A DNA stretch of 64,000 nucleotides from Roseivivax sp. GX 12232 (GTDB lineage Bacteria; Pseudomonadota; Alphaproteobacteria; Rhodobacterales; Rhodobacteraceae), in NCBI RefSeq assembly GCF_021272185.1, contig NZ_JAJSEC010000003.1, positions 248,001 through 312,000 on the forward strand. The letters run 5' to 3'. The notes below the pieces were generated by a model. That model was given only the letters and a program-made list of their open reading frames with translations. It was not told the DNA's origin and made no database searches. Position numbers and translations under genes: made by a program. Shown here piece after piece: positions 1-9,641 of the stretch. The first letter of the stretch is position 1. The number at the start of each line of letters is the position of its first letter.

Positions 1-101
1 ACGTCGGTCCAAAGGAGCGTTGCCTTCTCAGGTATCGCGGCACTTGGAGGCTTTCGCCGCTTCCGCTGTATGCCTCGCCAATCGCTTCCCGCTCGCCCTT
101 C

Positions 102-268
102 CTTGCGCCCGAACAGCACCGTAGGTGCCAGGCGCGCGCCGGACCGGCCCGATGGGCCGGCGCTCCTTCGGATGGCGCGCATAGCTCGCCTCTCGTCCTG
201 ACCTTGCTGGGATAAAGCGCAAAGCCCAGAGGTCAGCAGCGCCGGCCCCCGGTCCGGCGCGCGCCCTT
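102..268 (+). repeat. Intergenic structured repeat, copy A
   Basis: This is the first of eight copies of a repeat of about 170 bp in the window. It opens with CTTGCGCCCGAACAGCACC and closes with an arm complementary to GGGCGCGCGCCGGACCGG near its start. The leading hairpin stem is GCACC/GGTGC with loop GTA; other copies have loop GAA. The inner arm pair CTGACCT/AGGTCAG is intact. The copy lies upstream of the groESL promoter and belongs to no credible gene. The open frame on the minus strand is a by-product of the G+C-rich repeat. Confidence 0.85.
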
Positions 269-335
269 CCCAGGCGCCCAACCGCCGCCACCCAGCCCAA
301 CCCGTAAAATCCGCCGCAAATCTCCGGGCCGCTTG

Positions 336-365
336 CTTGACAGAATCCCGCCCGCTGCCTATCTC
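336..365 (+). promoter_or_regulatory. groESL promoter (overlapping sigma-70/sigma-32 type)
   Basis: TTGACA at 337-342 is followed after 17 bp by TATCTC at 360-365, a housekeeping-type spacing. The same bases read as CTTGAC (336-341), 16 bp, CCTATC (358-363), which resembles an alphaproteobacterial heat-shock sigma promoter. Transcription would start close to the CIRCE element, where a repressor blocks initiation. The position fits the family; the sigma factor assignment is inference. Confidence 0.65.
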
Positions 366-372
366 AGCTTCG

Positions 373-399
373 TTAGCACTCGACGATCGTGAGTGCTAA
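373..399. promoter_or_regulatory. CIRCE operator of groESL
   Basis: TTAGCACTC (373-381), nine spacer bases, then GAGTGCTAA (391-399) is an exact match to the CIRCE consensus bound by the HrcA repressor. It lies directly after the promoter and about 60 bp before the groES start, as in other alphaproteobacterial groESL operons. hrcA itself is not in the window. Confidence 0.97.
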
Positions 400-458
400 C
401 GTGTCTGCCTTAGGGGGGACACCAACAGGAACAACCTTTGAGCCAAGGAGACTCGAAG

Positions 459-770
459 ATGGCATTCAAACCGCTCCATGACCGTGTTCTGGTGCGTCGC
501 GTCGAGAGCGACGAGAAGACCAAGGGCGGCCTCATCATCCCCGAAACCGCCAAGGAAAAGCCCTCCGAAGGCGTTGTCGTGGCATGTGGCGAAGGCGCCC
601 GCAAGGACAACGGCGAGCTGATCGCGATGGCCGTGAAAGAAGGCGACAAGGTGCTTTTCGGCAAGTGGTCCGGCACCGAAGTGACCCTCGACGGCGAAGA
701 GCTGCTGATCATGAAGGAAAGCGACATCCTCGGCATCATCGCCGATGCGAAGGAAGCGAAGGCGGCCTGA
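459..770 (+). CDS. groES: Co-chaperonin GroES
   Basis: This 103-residue protein is the 10-kDa lid of the GroEL chaperonin, acting in the cytoplasm as a heptameric ring. The sequence begins [15 protein letters not shown], has the family's mobile-loop region ([18 protein letters not shown]), and ends near residue 103 as expected. I chose the ATG at 459 over the upstream in-frame TTG at 438, because AAGGAG at 445-450 is correctly spaced and the family starts with [10 protein letters not shown]. It is followed 55 bp later by groEL in the same operon, and both are controlled by the CIRCE site and promoter upstream. Confidence 0.98.
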   Translation: MAFKPLHDRVLVRRVESDEKTKGGLIIPETAKEKPSEGVVVACGEGARKDNGELIAMAVKEGDKVLFGKWSGTEVTLDGEELLIMKESDILGIIADAKEAKAA

Positions 771-819
771 TCGGCCCCGCGCATCCCGGCTTTTCCATCA
801 GACTCAAATCAAGGAGTGA

Positions 820-2475
<1,656 letters not shown>

Positions 2476-2505
2476 TCTGCCGGCTGACGCCGATTGATCA
2501 GGGAA

Positions 2506-2530
2506 GGGCCCGCCTTGCGCGGGCCCTTTT
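2506..2530 (+). terminator. Rho-independent terminator of groESL
   Basis: GGGCCCGC (2506-2513) pairs with GCGGGCCC (2519-2526) around a 5-base loop and is followed directly by TTTT. It sits 30 bp past the groEL stop codon. Confidence 0.9.
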
Positions 2531-2644
2531 CTTTGTGGGGGGCCATCTTTTGGACGGGCGGCCCGCGCCCCGAAGGCCCCGCCGTGGCGCGGGCCGCGCC
2601 CGCGTGTTAGGCGGGGCGGGCGACAAGAGCGGGAGGCTGCGAGG

Positions 2645-3121
2645 ATGATCGGGCGGGACTTCATGCAGGAGATGCGCGCGGGCGAGGAAAAGGCCGTGGA
2701 GGCCCTGCTCAACGCGGCCTTCCCCGGGCCGGACGAGGCGCGGATCGTGCGCGCGTTGCGCAAATCCGGCGAGATCGCGGGCGAACAGGTGGTCCGCGAG
2801 GAGGGCCAGATCGTCGGCTACCTCGCGCTCTCGCGCTTCCGCGCCCCCGAAGGCTGGCTCTGCCTCGCGCCGATCGCGGTGGCGCCGGACCGGCAGGGGC
2901 AGGGCATCGGGCGGCGCATGTGCCGGATGCTCGTCGGCTGGGCCGAGGCCGCGGGCCAGACCATCGTCGTCCTGGGCGAGCCCGAGTTCTACAGCCGCGC
3001 CGGCTTCCGCATGGCCGAGGGGCTGGCCTCGCCCTTCCCGATCGACCACACGCTCGTCGCCGGGCCCGCGCGGGCGCCCCAGGGCAGCCGGCTGCGCTAC
3101 CCCCGCGCCTTCGGGACCTGA
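2645..3121 (+). CDS. GNAT-family N-acetyltransferase (YhbS-like)
   Basis: This 158-residue protein is a single GNAT domain that would transfer an acetyl group from acetyl-CoA to an unidentified amine. The acetyl-CoA motif is [19 protein letters not shown] at about residues 78-96, and the FYSRAGF motif lies near residue 116. The overall pattern ([19 protein letters not shown] at the start) resembles the YhbS group. The start has a GGGAGG-like ribosome site a few bases upstream. It is followed after 3 bp by a DMT exporter and may be co-transcribed with it. The substrate is unknown. Confidence 0.85.
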   Translation: MIGRDFMQEMRAGEEKAVEALLNAAFPGPDEARIVRALRKSGEIAGEQVVREEGQIVGYLALSRFRAPEGWLCLAPIAVAPDRQGQGIGRRMCRMLVGWAEAAGQTIVVLGEPEFYSRAGFRMAEGLASPFPIDHTLVAGPARAPQGSRLRYPRAFGT

Positions 3122-3124
3122 ACC

Positions 3125-3982
3125 ATGCGGCTGTTCCTGCTGAGCGCGCTGACCATGGCGGCCTTCGCGGCCAACTCGGTGCTGAACCGCATGGCGCTGG
3201 TGGATGGCGGCATGGATGCGGCGCTTTTCGGCACGCTGAGGCTCTGGGCCGGGGCGCTGACGCTCCTGGCGCTCTGCCTGGTGACGCGCGGAGGGCTGCG
3301 GCTCGGCGGGCGGGGCCGGGCGCTCGGGGTGGCCTCGCTTCTGGTCTATATCTACGGCTTCTCGGCGGCCTATCTGGCGCTCGACGCGGGGCTCGGCGCG
3401 CTGATCCTCTTCGGCTGCGTGCAGGTCACCATGTTCGGCGGCGCGCTGCTGGGCGGCGAGCGCCCGGGCGGGCGCCGCTGGGCGGGCGCGGGGCTGGCCT
3501 TCGCGGGGCTCGCCTGGCTGCTCTGGCCGGGCTCGGGCGCGCCGGTCAGCCCGCTGCACGGCCTGCTCATGGCGGCGGCGGGCGTCGGCTGGGGGCTCTA
3601 TTCGCTGGCCGGACGGGGCGCGCAGGATGCGCTCATGGGCACGGCGGCGAACTTCGCGCTGGCGGCACCCCTGGGCCTGGCCTTGAGCCTCGCGCTTGGC
3701 GCGGGCGCGGGCACCGACGCCGCCGGCATCGCGCTGGCGGTGCTCTCCGGCGCGGTGACCTCGGGCCTGGGCTACGCGCTCTGGTACGCGGTGCTGCCCA
3801 GGCTCGAGGCCAGCGCCGCGGCGGTGGCGCAGCTCACCGTGCCGATCCTGGCCTTGGGCGGCGGGATGGTCTTCCTCGGCGAGAGCCTGACCTGGCAGTT
3901 CGCGCTGGCGAGCCTCCTGGTGCTGGGCGGCGTGGGCCTGTCGGTTTTGCCGTTTCGCAGGCGCCGCCGAGCGCCTATGTGA
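3125..3982 (+). CDS. DMT-superfamily (EamA) transporter
   Basis: The 285-residue protein is almost entirely hydrophobic, with about ten predicted membrane helices in two EamA-like halves of five. This is the usual length and shape for drug/metabolite exporters of the inner membrane. The first half contains [14 protein letters not shown] and the second [20 protein letters not shown], a typical EamA signature near helix 8. The gene starts 3 bp after the acetyltransferase and ends 5 bp before the hydrolase start, suggesting one transcript. The substrate cannot be inferred; amino acids or other metabolites are common in this family. Confidence 0.85.
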   Translation: MRLFLLSALTMAAFAANSVLNRMALVDGGMDAALFGTLRLWAGALTLLALCLVTRGGLRLGGRGRALGVASLLVYIYGFSAAYLALDAGLGALILFGCVQVTMFGGALLGGERPGGRRWAGAGLAFAGLAWLLWPGSGAPVSPLHGLLMAAAGVGWGLYSLAGRGAQDALMGTAANFALAAPLGLALSLALGAGAGTDAAGIALAVLSGAVTSGLGYALWYAVLPRLEASAAAVAQLTVPILALGGGMVFLGESLTWQFALASLLVLGGVGLSVLPFRRRRRAPM

Positions 3983-3987
3983 GGGCC

Positions 3988-4740
3988 ATGATCCGCCGTC
4001 TTGCCCTGGCCTGCCTGTTCGCCGCCGCCGCGCTGCCCGCGCGGGCGGATTGCGTGGTGCTGCTGCACGGGCTGGCGCGCAGCGAGGTCTCCTTCCTGCC
4101 CATGGCCGAGATGCTGGAGCTCGAGGGCTACCGCACCGTGGTCCCGGGCTATCCCTCGACCGAGAAGCCGATCGAGACGCTGGTCGACGAGGTGCTGCCC
4201 CAGGCGGTGCGCGACTGCGGCGCCGAGACGGTGCATATCGTGACCCATTCCATGGGCGGCATCCTGGCGCGCGTCTGGCTGTCGGAGACCCGGCCCGAGC
4301 GGCTCGGCCGGGTGGTCATGCTGGCGCCGCCGAACCAGGGCAGCGAGCTGGTCGATGCCCTGGGCGGGCTCGAGCTCTTCCAATGGCTGAACGGCCCGGC
4401 GGGGGGCGAGCTGGGCACCGGCCCCGAGGACGTGCCCGCGCAGCTGCCGCCGGTGGATTTCGAGCTGGGCGTGATCGCGGGCTCGCGCTCGTTGAACCCG
4501 GCCTATTCGACGCTGATCCCGGGCACCGATGACGGCAAGGTCTCGGTGGCCTCGACCCGGGTCGAGGGCATGGCCGACCACCTGGTCCTGCCGGTGACCC
4601 ATACCTTCATCATGCAAAGCCCCGAGGTCATGGCCCAGGTCATCCTGTTCCTGCGCGCGGGCCGCTTCGGCCCGGTCGGCGACTGGGGCGAGGTGCTGCC
4701 GCTCGAGGACCTGCCCTGCCTGGTAGCCGACTGCCCATGA
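3988..4740 (+). CDS. Secreted alpha/beta hydrolase (lipase-like)
   Basis: The 250-residue product starts with a signal peptide ([20 protein letters not shown]) and should act in the periplasm or outside. [10 protein letters not shown] near residue 30 is the oxyanion-hole segment, and VTHSMGG at about residue 83 is the nucleophile elbow, with Thr replacing the first Gly of GxSxG. VTHTFIM near the C-terminus gives the likely catalytic His. The family includes EstA/LipB-like triacylglycerol lipases. The longer open frame upstream of the ATG at 3988 overlaps the two preceding genes and is not coding. The stop overlaps the next start (ATGA). Confidence 0.82.
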   Translation: MIRRLALACLFAAAALPARADCVVLLHGLARSEVSFLPMAEMLELEGYRTVVPGYPSTEKPIETLVDEVLPQAVRDCGAETVHIVTHSMGGILARVWLSETRPERLGRVVMLAPPNQGSELVDALGGLELFQWLNGPAGGELGTGPEDVPAQLPPVDFELGVIAGSRSLNPAYSTLIPGTDDGKVSVASTRVEGMADHLVLPVTHTFIMQSPEVMAQVILFLRAGRFGPVGDWGEVLPLEDLPCLVADCP

Positions 4741-5879
4741 GGCCGCTGCGCTTCCGCAACGCCCGGGTGCTGGGCCCCGAGGGCTGGCACGGCGCGGATC
4801 TCGAGATTGCCGCGGGCCGCTTCGCCGCGCCCGAGGCCGACCGGGTGGTCGATGCCGCGGGCTACCGGCTCCTGCCGGGGATCGTGGACCTGCACGGCGA
4901 CGGCTTCGAGCGCCACGTCGCCCCGCGCCGTGGCGCGCTGCACGACACCGAGGGCGGGCTCTTCGCCACCGCCGCCGAGCTGGCCGCCAATGGCATCACC
5001 ACCGCTTACCTCGCGCAGTTCTGGTCCTGGGAGGGCGGCTTGCGCGGCCCCGATTTCGCCGAGGAGGTCTTTGCCGCCTGGGCCGCCATGCGTGACCGGG
5101 TCGAGATCGACCTGCGCATGCAGCTCCGCCTCGAGACGCATATGATCGACGATTTCGCCCGCGCCGAGGCGACGGTCGCGGCGCATGGCATCGACTACCT
5201 GGTCTTCAACGACCACCTTCAGCACAAGCGGTTGGCCGAGGAGCGGCGGCCGAAGCAGATGACCGGCCAGGCCCTGAAGAGCGGCCGCAGCCCCGAGGCG
5301 CATTTCGCCTATATGCTGGAACTGCACCGCAACGGGCCCAAGGTCGGACCGGCGCTGGATGCGCTGGCGGCGCGGCTCAAGGCTGCGGGCGTGCGGCTCG
5401 GCTCGCATGACGACGCCTCCGCCGAGACCCGGCAGGGCTGGCGCGCGCGCGGCGTCGCCATCGCCGAGTTCCCCGAGACCCGCGCCGCCGCCGAGGCCGC
5501 CCGCGCCGCCGGCGAGGCGGTGATCATGGGCGCGCCTAACGTCGTGCGCGGCTCGTCCCACAAGCGCAATGTCGCGGCCGCCGAGCTGATCGCCGAGGGG
5601 CTCTGCGACGCGCTGGCCTCGGATTACCATTACCCCGCGCCGCTTTCGGCGGTGCGGCGGCTGGTCGCTACGGGGGTCTGCGACTGGGAGACCGCCTGGT
5701 CCCTTGTCTCGGAGGGGCCCGCGCGGGTGCTGGGCCTCAGCGACCGGGGGCGCATCGCGCCCGGTTGCCGCGCCGACCTGGTGGTGCTGGACGCCGAGGA
5801 CCGCGTCGCGGCCACCTTCGCGGGCGGACAGGTGGCCTATATGACCGGCGAATTCGCCGCGCGGATGCTCAGCTCCTGA
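4737..5879 (+). CDS. phnM: PhnM-like amidohydrolase (alpha-D-ribose 1-methylphosphonate 5-triphosphate diphosphatase family)
   Basis: The 380-residue protein is a metal-dependent amidohydrolase. [14 protein letters not shown] (about residues 45-58) holds the first metal-binding residues, GSHDDAS (about 221) and ASDYHYPAP (about 296) carry later ligands, and the protein ends with the usual [11 protein letters not shown] strand. These match PhnM, which removes diphosphate during carbon-phosphorus lyase phosphonate use. No other phn gene is in the window, so it may be an isolated paralogue with another substrate. It overlaps the preceding hydrolase by 4 bp, and its last 11 bp overlap the 3' end of convergent purK. 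Confidence 0.82.
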   Translation: MRPLRFRNARVLGPEGWHGADLEIAAGRFAAPEADRVVDAAGYRLLPGIVDLHGDGFERHVAPRRGALHDTEGGLFATAAELAANGITTAYLAQFWSWEGGLRGPDFAEEVFAAWAAMRDRVEIDLRMQLRLETHMIDDFARAEATVAAHGIDYLVFNDHLQHKRLAEERRPKQMTGQALKSGRSPEAHFAYMLELHRNGPKVGPALDALAARLKAAGVRLGSHDDASAETRQGWRARGVAIAEFPETRAAAEAARAAGEAVIMGAPNVVRGSSHKRNVAAAELIAEGLCDALASDYHYPAPLSAVRRLVATGVCDWETAWSLVSEGPARVLGLSDRGRIAPGCRADLVVLDAEDRVAATFAGGQVAYMTGEFAARMLSS

Positions 5880-6942
5880 CGATCCGGTTGATATGGCCCA
5901 TCTTGCGGCCCGGCTTGGCCTCGGCCTTGCCGTAGAGATGGATCGCCACGTCGCGCTCGCGCGACAGCGCGGGCACCCGGTCGAGATCGGCGCCGATCAG
6001 GTTCTCCATGACCACGTCGGAATGCCGCCGCCCGTCGCCCAGGGGCCAGCCCGCGACCGCGCGGATGTGCTGTTCGAACTGGTCGACCGCGCAGCCGTTC
6101 TGCGTCCAATGCCCGGAGTTGTGCACCCGGGGCGCGATCTCGTTCACCACGAGCCCGCGCGGCGTCACGAAAAGCTCGACCCCGAGGACGCCGACGTAAT
6201 CGAGCGCGTTCAGGATGCGCCCGGCCAGCAGCACCGCGTCCTGCATCTGCGCGGGCGAAAGCGCGGCGGGCACCGTGGTGGTGCGCAGGATGCCGCCTTC
6301 GTGCAGGTTCTCGCCGGGATCGAAACAGGCGACCTCGCCGTCGATCCCGCGCGCGGCGATGACCGAGACCTCGCGGGAGAACTCGACGAAACCCTCGAGG
6401 ATCGCGGGCGCGCCGTTCAGCTCGGCCAGCGCCGCCTCGGCCTCCTCGGGGGCGGAGATCCGCGCCTGGCCCTTGCCGTCGTAGCCGAAGCGCCGGGTCT
6501 TGAGGATGCCGGGCGTGCCGGCGGCCTGAAGCGCGCCGGGCAGATCGTCGGGCCCCGCCACATCGGCAAAGGGTGCAACAGCCAGCCCGAGATCGGCCAG
6601 GAATTGCTTTTCAACGAGCCGGTCCTGGCTCACCCGAAGGGCCTCGCGGCCCGGGCGGATCGGCTTCAGCGCGCCCAGACGGTCGAGCGCCTCGGTCGGC
6701 ACGTTCTCGAACTCGTAGGTGATGACGTCGACGCTTTCTGCAAAGGCGGTCAGCGCGGCGGCGTCCTCGTAGGGGGCGGTGGTCAGCCGGAGGGCGACAT
6801 GGGCCGCGGGCGGCTCGGCGCCGGGCTCGTAGACATGGGTCTTCAGCCCCAGCCGCGCCGCCGCGACCGAGAGCATCCGGCCCAGCTGGCCGCCGCCGAG
6901 AATGCCGATGGTCGCGCCTTGGGGCAGGGGGGTGTCGCTCAT
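5869..6942 (-). CDS. purK: 5-(carboxyamino)imidazole ribonucleotide synthase PurK
   Basis: This 357-residue ATP-grasp enzyme carboxylates AIR to N5-CAIR in purine synthesis, using ATP and bicarbonate. GILGGGQLGRML is at the N-terminus, YDGKGQ is in the ATP-grasp core, and EIAPRVHNSGHWT near residue 265 is a PurK signature. I start it at the ATG at 6942 (MSDTPLPQ); the longer frame runs into purE. It lies 37 bp after purE in the same operon, and the two enzymes act in sequence. Its end overlaps the end of the convergent phnM-like gene by 11 bp. Confidence 0.97.
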   Translation of the reverse strand: MSDTPLPQGATIGILGGGQLGRMLSVAAARLGLKTHVYEPGAEPPAAHVALRLTTAPYEDAAALTAFAESVDVITYEFENVPTEALDRLGALKPIRPGREALRVSQDRLVEKQFLADLGLAVAPFADVAGPDDLPGALQAAGTPGILKTRRFGYDGKGQARISAPEEAEAALAELNGAPAILEGFVEFSREVSVIAARGIDGEVACFDPGENLHEGGILRTTTVPAALSPAQMQDAVLLAGRILNALDYVGVLGVELFVTPRGLVVNEIAPRVHNSGHWTQNGCAVDQFEQHIRAVAGWPLGDGRRHSDVVMENLIGADLDRVPALSRERDVAIHLYGKAEAKPGRKMGHINRIVRS

Positions 6943-6979
6943 GTCGCTGGGGTCTTTCTCTTGAAGGTGGGGCCCGGGG

Positions 6980-7474
6980 TCAGTCGCGCTCGGGCGTCTC
7001 GGGGATCGAGGCTGAAAGCGCCGCGCGCCAGGCGTCGAGCCGCTCGGCAAGCTCCGGGTCCTCGTTGGCCAGGATCGCCGCCGCCATGAGCCCGGCATTG
7101 GCCGCGCCGGCGGCCCCGATGGCCATGGTCGCGACCGGGAAGCCGCGCGGCATCTGCACGATGGAATACAGGCTGTCGACGCCCGACAGCGCCCGGGTCT
7201 GCACCGGCACGCCGATCACCGGCACGCGGGTCTTGGAGGCCATCATGCCCGGCAGATGCGCGGCCCCGCCGGCGCCTGCGATGATCGCCTTCAGCCCGCG
7301 TCCCGCCGCCTCGCGGCCGTAGCTCCAAAGCCTGTCGGGGGTGCGATGCGCCGAGACGATGCGGACCTCGTGGGCCACGCCCAGGGTTTCGAGGATCTCG
7401 GCGGCCTCCTTCATCGTCGGCCAGTCGGACTGGCTGCCCATGATGATCCCGACCTTGACCGCGCTCTCGCCCAT
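6980..7474 (-). CDS. purE: 5-(carboxyamino)imidazole ribonucleotide mutase PurE
   Basis: The 164-residue enzyme converts N5-CAIR to CAIR, the step after PurK. The class I motifs are clear: MGSQSDW near residue 12, the active-site SAHRTP near 44, and [11 protein letters not shown] near 70. Length is normal for the octameric bacterial enzyme. It is the first gene of the purE-purK pair. GAGGGG about 8 bp before the ATG supports the start. Confidence 0.98.
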   Translation of the reverse strand: MGESAVKVGIIMGSQSDWPTMKEAAEILETLGVAHEVRIVSAHRTPDRLWSYGREAAGRGLKAIIAGAGGAAHLPGMMASKTRVPVIGVPVQTRALSGVDSLYSIVQMPRGFPVATMAIGAAGAANAGLMAAAILANEDPELAERLDAWRAALSASIPETPERD

Positions 7475-7541
7475 CGCCTCGCCCCTCGTCGCTCTGCGTC
7501 TTGGGGCCGGTAGCTACCGCCCCGGGCGCGGCTACGCAATG

Positions 7542-7766
7542 CTACGCAATGATGTCGGGGAAGATGCGGTCCTCGATATAGGCGATCATGTCCTTGAGCT
7601 GCAGCTTGCGCTTCTTCAGCCGCTGAATCGTCAGCGCGTCCGAGGTGCCGCGCTCCTGCAGGGCGCGGATGGCGTCGTCGAGGTCGCGGTGTTCGCGTTT
7701 CAGCACCCGCAACTCGACCTTCAGCACCTCGTCGGACTTCATGGAAATGTCGGTCAGCGCGTTCAT
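7542..7766 (-). CDS. DUF465 (YdcH-like) small coiled-coil protein
   Basis: The 74-residue, highly charged helical protein contains ELRVLKREHRDLDDAI and TIQRLKKRKLQLKDMI, the pattern of the DUF465/YdcH family. Its function is unknown. I prefer the ATG at 7766 (MNALTDIS), which has AAGG upstream at useful spacing; ATGs at 7781 and 7742 are also in frame. It ends at a tandem GCTACGCAAT repeat (7531-7550) just before purE, so a shared transcript with purEK is possible. It reads away from the hsp20 promoter. Confidence 0.85.
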   Translation of the reverse strand: MNALTDISMKSDEVLKVELRVLKREHRDLDDAIRALQERGTSDALTIQRLKKRKLQLKDMIAYIEDRIFPDIIA

Positions 7767-7850
7767 ATTGGCCTTGTCCATGCCGGGCTCGGGGCCCTCA
7801 AAATACCGCGTTTCCGCCCTCTCCGAAAGAGGCTTGCGCGGGTCGCGAAC

Positions 7851-7879
7851 CTTGCAGGGGCCCGCGCCCCGCCCCATAT
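7851..7879 (+). promoter_or_regulatory. Heat-shock (sigma-32 type) promoter of hsp20
   Basis: CTTGCA (7851-7856) and CCATAT (7874-7879) are separated by 17 bp. This resembles the alphaproteobacterial RpoH consensus CTTG/CCATAT and lies about 60 bp before the hsp20 start. The same architecture occurs before rpoH in this window. Confidence 0.75.
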
Positions 7880-7940
7880 TTGTTCCGAAGGCCGCCGCAA
7901 CGGGGCCTCTCAGACGATCGCTTGCCAAAAGGATGCGTCG

Positions 7941-8351
7941 ATGACGAAAATGACCTTGGGGTCGCACCCCCAGCTTCTGGGCTTCGAACAGCTCGAGCGC
8001 CTGCTTGAGCGGACTGCGAAATCGGCCGAGGGCTATCCGCCCTACAACATCGAACGAACCGCCGAGGATGCCTATCGCATCACCCTGGCGGTGGCCGGGT
8101 TCTCCGAAGCCGACCTTTCCATCACGGTTGAAGACCGCCAGCTGGTGATCCGCGGACGCCAGTCCGCCGAGGCCGAGGGCCGGGTCTACCTGCACCGCGG
8201 CATCGCCGCGCGGCAGTTCCAGCGCAGCTTCGTGCTGGCCGACGGCGTCGAGGTGGGCGAGGCGCTCATGGAGAACGGGCTTCTGCACGTCGACCTGACC
8301 GTAGCCCGTCCCGAGAGCGTGGTTCAGAACATTCAGATCAAGCGGGGGTAA
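7941..8351 (+). CDS. Hsp20-family small heat-shock protein
   Basis: The 136-residue protein holds unfolding proteins in a refoldable state. An alpha-crystallin domain covers about residues 38-130: YNIERTAEDAYRITLAVAGF, then VEDRQLVIRGR, and the late ENGLLHVDL strand. It lacks the long arms of larger sHSPs, like the IbpA-type proteins of Alphaproteobacteria. The ATG at 7941 follows AAAAGGA; the upstream open frame overlaps DUF465 and is not coding. It is co-directional and 4 bp from a DUF1150 gene, a pairing common in this class, and sits behind a sigma-32-type promoter. Confidence 0.95.
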   Translation: MTKMTLGSHPQLLGFEQLERLLERTAKSAEGYPPYNIERTAEDAYRITLAVAGFSEADLSITVEDRQLVIRGRQSAEAEGRVYLHRGIAARQFQRSFVLADGVEVGEALMENGLLHVDLTVARPESVVQNIQIKRG

Positions 8352-8355
8352 GGCC

Positions 8356-8583
8356 ATGAACACCGCATATGACTTCACCAAGCTCGACGAGGGCCGCACG
8401 GTCTACGTCCGCCCGGTCGAGATCTCCGACCTGCCTGAGGACCTGCAAGAGCAGATGACCGGCAGCGGCACCGTCTACGCCGTCCACCGCGCCGACGGCG
8501 AACGCCTGGCTCTGGTGAAGGACCGCCAGATGGCCTTCATCCTGGCCCGCCAGAACGATTTTGCACCGGTGACGGTGCACTGA
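8356..8583 (+). CDS. DUF1150 family protein
   Basis: The 75-residue protein (MNTAYDFTKLDEGRTVYVR to FAPVTVH) matches the DUF1150 family, found almost only in Alphaproteobacteria and usually next to an Hsp20 gene, as here. Its role is unknown. The 4-bp spacing from hsp20 and the terminator downstream imply a two-gene heat-shock operon, so a role in the same stress response is a reasonable inference. Confidence 0.9.
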   Translation: MNTAYDFTKLDEGRTVYVRPVEISDLPEDLQEQMTGSGTVYAVHRADGERLALVKDRQMAFILARQNDFAPVTVH

Positions 8584-8629
8584 CACGCTAGGGGTGCTCC
8601 TGAGGGGGCGCTTTGGTGGCGGGATAGAG

Positions 8630-8659
8630 GGGCCGTGCCGCGGGGCGCGGCCCTTTTTT
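8630..8659 (+). terminator. Terminator of hsp20-DUF1150
   Basis: GGGCCG (8630-8635) pairs with CGGCCC (8648-8653) and is followed by six T residues. It lies about 45 bp after the DUF1150 stop. The rest of 8660-8765 shows nothing further. Confidence 0.85.
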
Positions 8660-8765
8660 GTGAGGGCGATCTGGCAGCGGGCCGTTGGTCTTCAGTTGCT
8701 CTGGAGGAAGGAACGGCGGAGGCCGTCAAAGCACCCCGCACCCCATGCCGCCGTAAGACGACGTC

Positions 8766-9056
8766 TCAGACCAGCTCGATCCGCAGCTCCTTGCCGAGGA
8801 TCCGCGCCGCGCGTTGCAGGGTGGTCAGCGTCACGCTGTCGTTCTCGGGGTCGAGCAGCCGCTGGATCTGTGCCCGGCTCGTCTGCATCTCCCGCGCCAT
8901 GCTGCTGCGGTTGAGGCCGCGCTTCTGCATCTCGGCCTCGAGCATCGCCGCCAGGAGCTTCTTGGTCGCGATGCCCCGGACCTCATGCGCGATGCCCTCT
9001 TCCTCCAGGAAGTCCTGGAAGGTGGATCCGATCCCCGATCTGTCCTGCGTGGTCAT
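8766..9056 (-). CDS. HigA-like helix-turn-helix antitoxin
   Basis: The 96-residue protein carries an XRE-type helix-turn-helix at about residues 45-75 (RSSMAREMQTSRAQIQRLL), followed by TLQRAARILGKELRIEL. It overlaps the stop of the upstream toxin gene by 4 bp (ATGA), the tight toxin-first order typical of HigBA systems. It should neutralise the toxin and repress the shared promoter. The start at 9056 is fixed by the overlap. A regulator unconnected with toxin control is less likely given the neighbour. Confidence 0.85.
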   Translation of the reverse strand: MTTQDRSGIGSTFQDFLEEEGIAHEVRGIATKKLLAAMLEAEMQKRGLNRSSMAREMQTSRAQIQRLLDPENDSVTLTTLQRAARILGKELRIELV

Positions 9057-9403
9057 GCCAGTGTCCTCTGCCGCGTCCGGGCCAAGGCGATATCGCGCCG
9101 GGGCGTCTTTTGGCTCTTCTTCACGAAGCCATGCAAAAGCACCATCCGGCCGCCTGCCAGCGTGAAGATCACCCGCCCTATACGTCCGTCCGAGAGGGCC
9201 GCGCGGACCTCCCAGAGCCCGGCATGACCGCTGAGCGGGCGACAGGTCGGCAGACCGATCGGCCAGCCGTATTCTGCCGCCATGATCGCGCCGCCCATCT
9301 GCTTGTGGTCCTCCACCGGGAGCGATTTGAGCCAGTCCCGAACCGGCTCCCCGCCGCGCTCGGTGCGGAAGAACGCCGCGACCAGCCGTTTGCCGTCCTG
9401 CAT
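9053..9403 (-). CDS. RelE/HigB-like toxin (phage Gp49-like family)
   Basis: The 116-residue protein has the RelE-superfamily pattern of the Gp49-like group: LWEVRAALSDGRIGRVIF near residue 64 and MVLLHGFVKKSQKTP near 87, followed by DIALARTR. Such toxins cleave mRNA, usually at the ribosome. The antitoxin follows directly. A good promoter ends only 2 bp before the ATG, so the message may be nearly leaderless, or the true start may lie further in. Codon use does not stand out from the neighbours. Confidence 0.87.
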   Translation of the reverse strand: MQDGKRLVAAFFRTERGGEPVRDWLKSLPVEDHKQMGGAIMAAEYGWPIGLPTCRPLSGHAGLWEVRAALSDGRIGRVIFTLAGGRMVLLHGFVKKSQKTPRRDIALARTRQRTLA

Positions 9404-9405
9404 GA

Positions 9406-9434
9406 TATGTATCTTTTTTGGTCCACTTGGTCAA
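9406..9434 (-). promoter_or_regulatory. Toxin-antitoxin promoter
   Basis: Read on the minus strand, TTGACC (9434-9429) is followed after 17 bp by TACATA (9411-9406), and the toxin ATG comes two bases later. Just inside the -35 box is a direct repeat GACCAA-GTG-GACCAA, which could be the antitoxin's operator. Confidence 0.65.
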
Positions 9435-9584
9435 GGGCCGGTGGCGCATGGCGCGAGCCGCCGCCGGGCCGACAGGCTCCGAGAGAGTGGTTAACCAAGT
9501 GTAAATGGCTGCGGGAGCAGGTGCGGGCGGCGGCCATGGAGCCGCGCTGGCACAGGCCCGTCAGAGGGGCAGCCGCCCAAGACA

Positions 9585-9614
9585 AAAGGCCCCGCGGTTT
9601 CCCGCGGGGCCTTT
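9585..9614. terminator. Bidirectional hairpin terminator, mainly for sat-cysC
   Basis: AAAGGCCCCGCGG (9585-9597) and CCGCGGGGCCTTT (9602-9614) form a perfect 13-bp stem with a TTTC loop. On the minus strand the run of T after the stem terminates the gene ending at 9642. Between 9435 and 9584 I see no gene. Confidence 0.9.
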
Positions 9615-9641
9615 GGCGTGCCGTAGCCTTGCCTCGCCGGA

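Noticed and set aside
28..300. Minus-strand open frame of 90 codons over repeat copy A, with similar peptides over copies B and H (11357-11923, 40089-40652)
   Set aside because: The peptides are alike only because the DNA repeat is conserved; the frame is broken in the other five copies, starts differ, and no ribosome site is seen.
2498..3559. Long minus-strand frame opposite the acetyltransferase and DMT genes
   Set aside because: Arg/Ala/Pro/Gln-rich translation typical of antisense G+C-rich frames; the plus-strand genes have clear family motifs.
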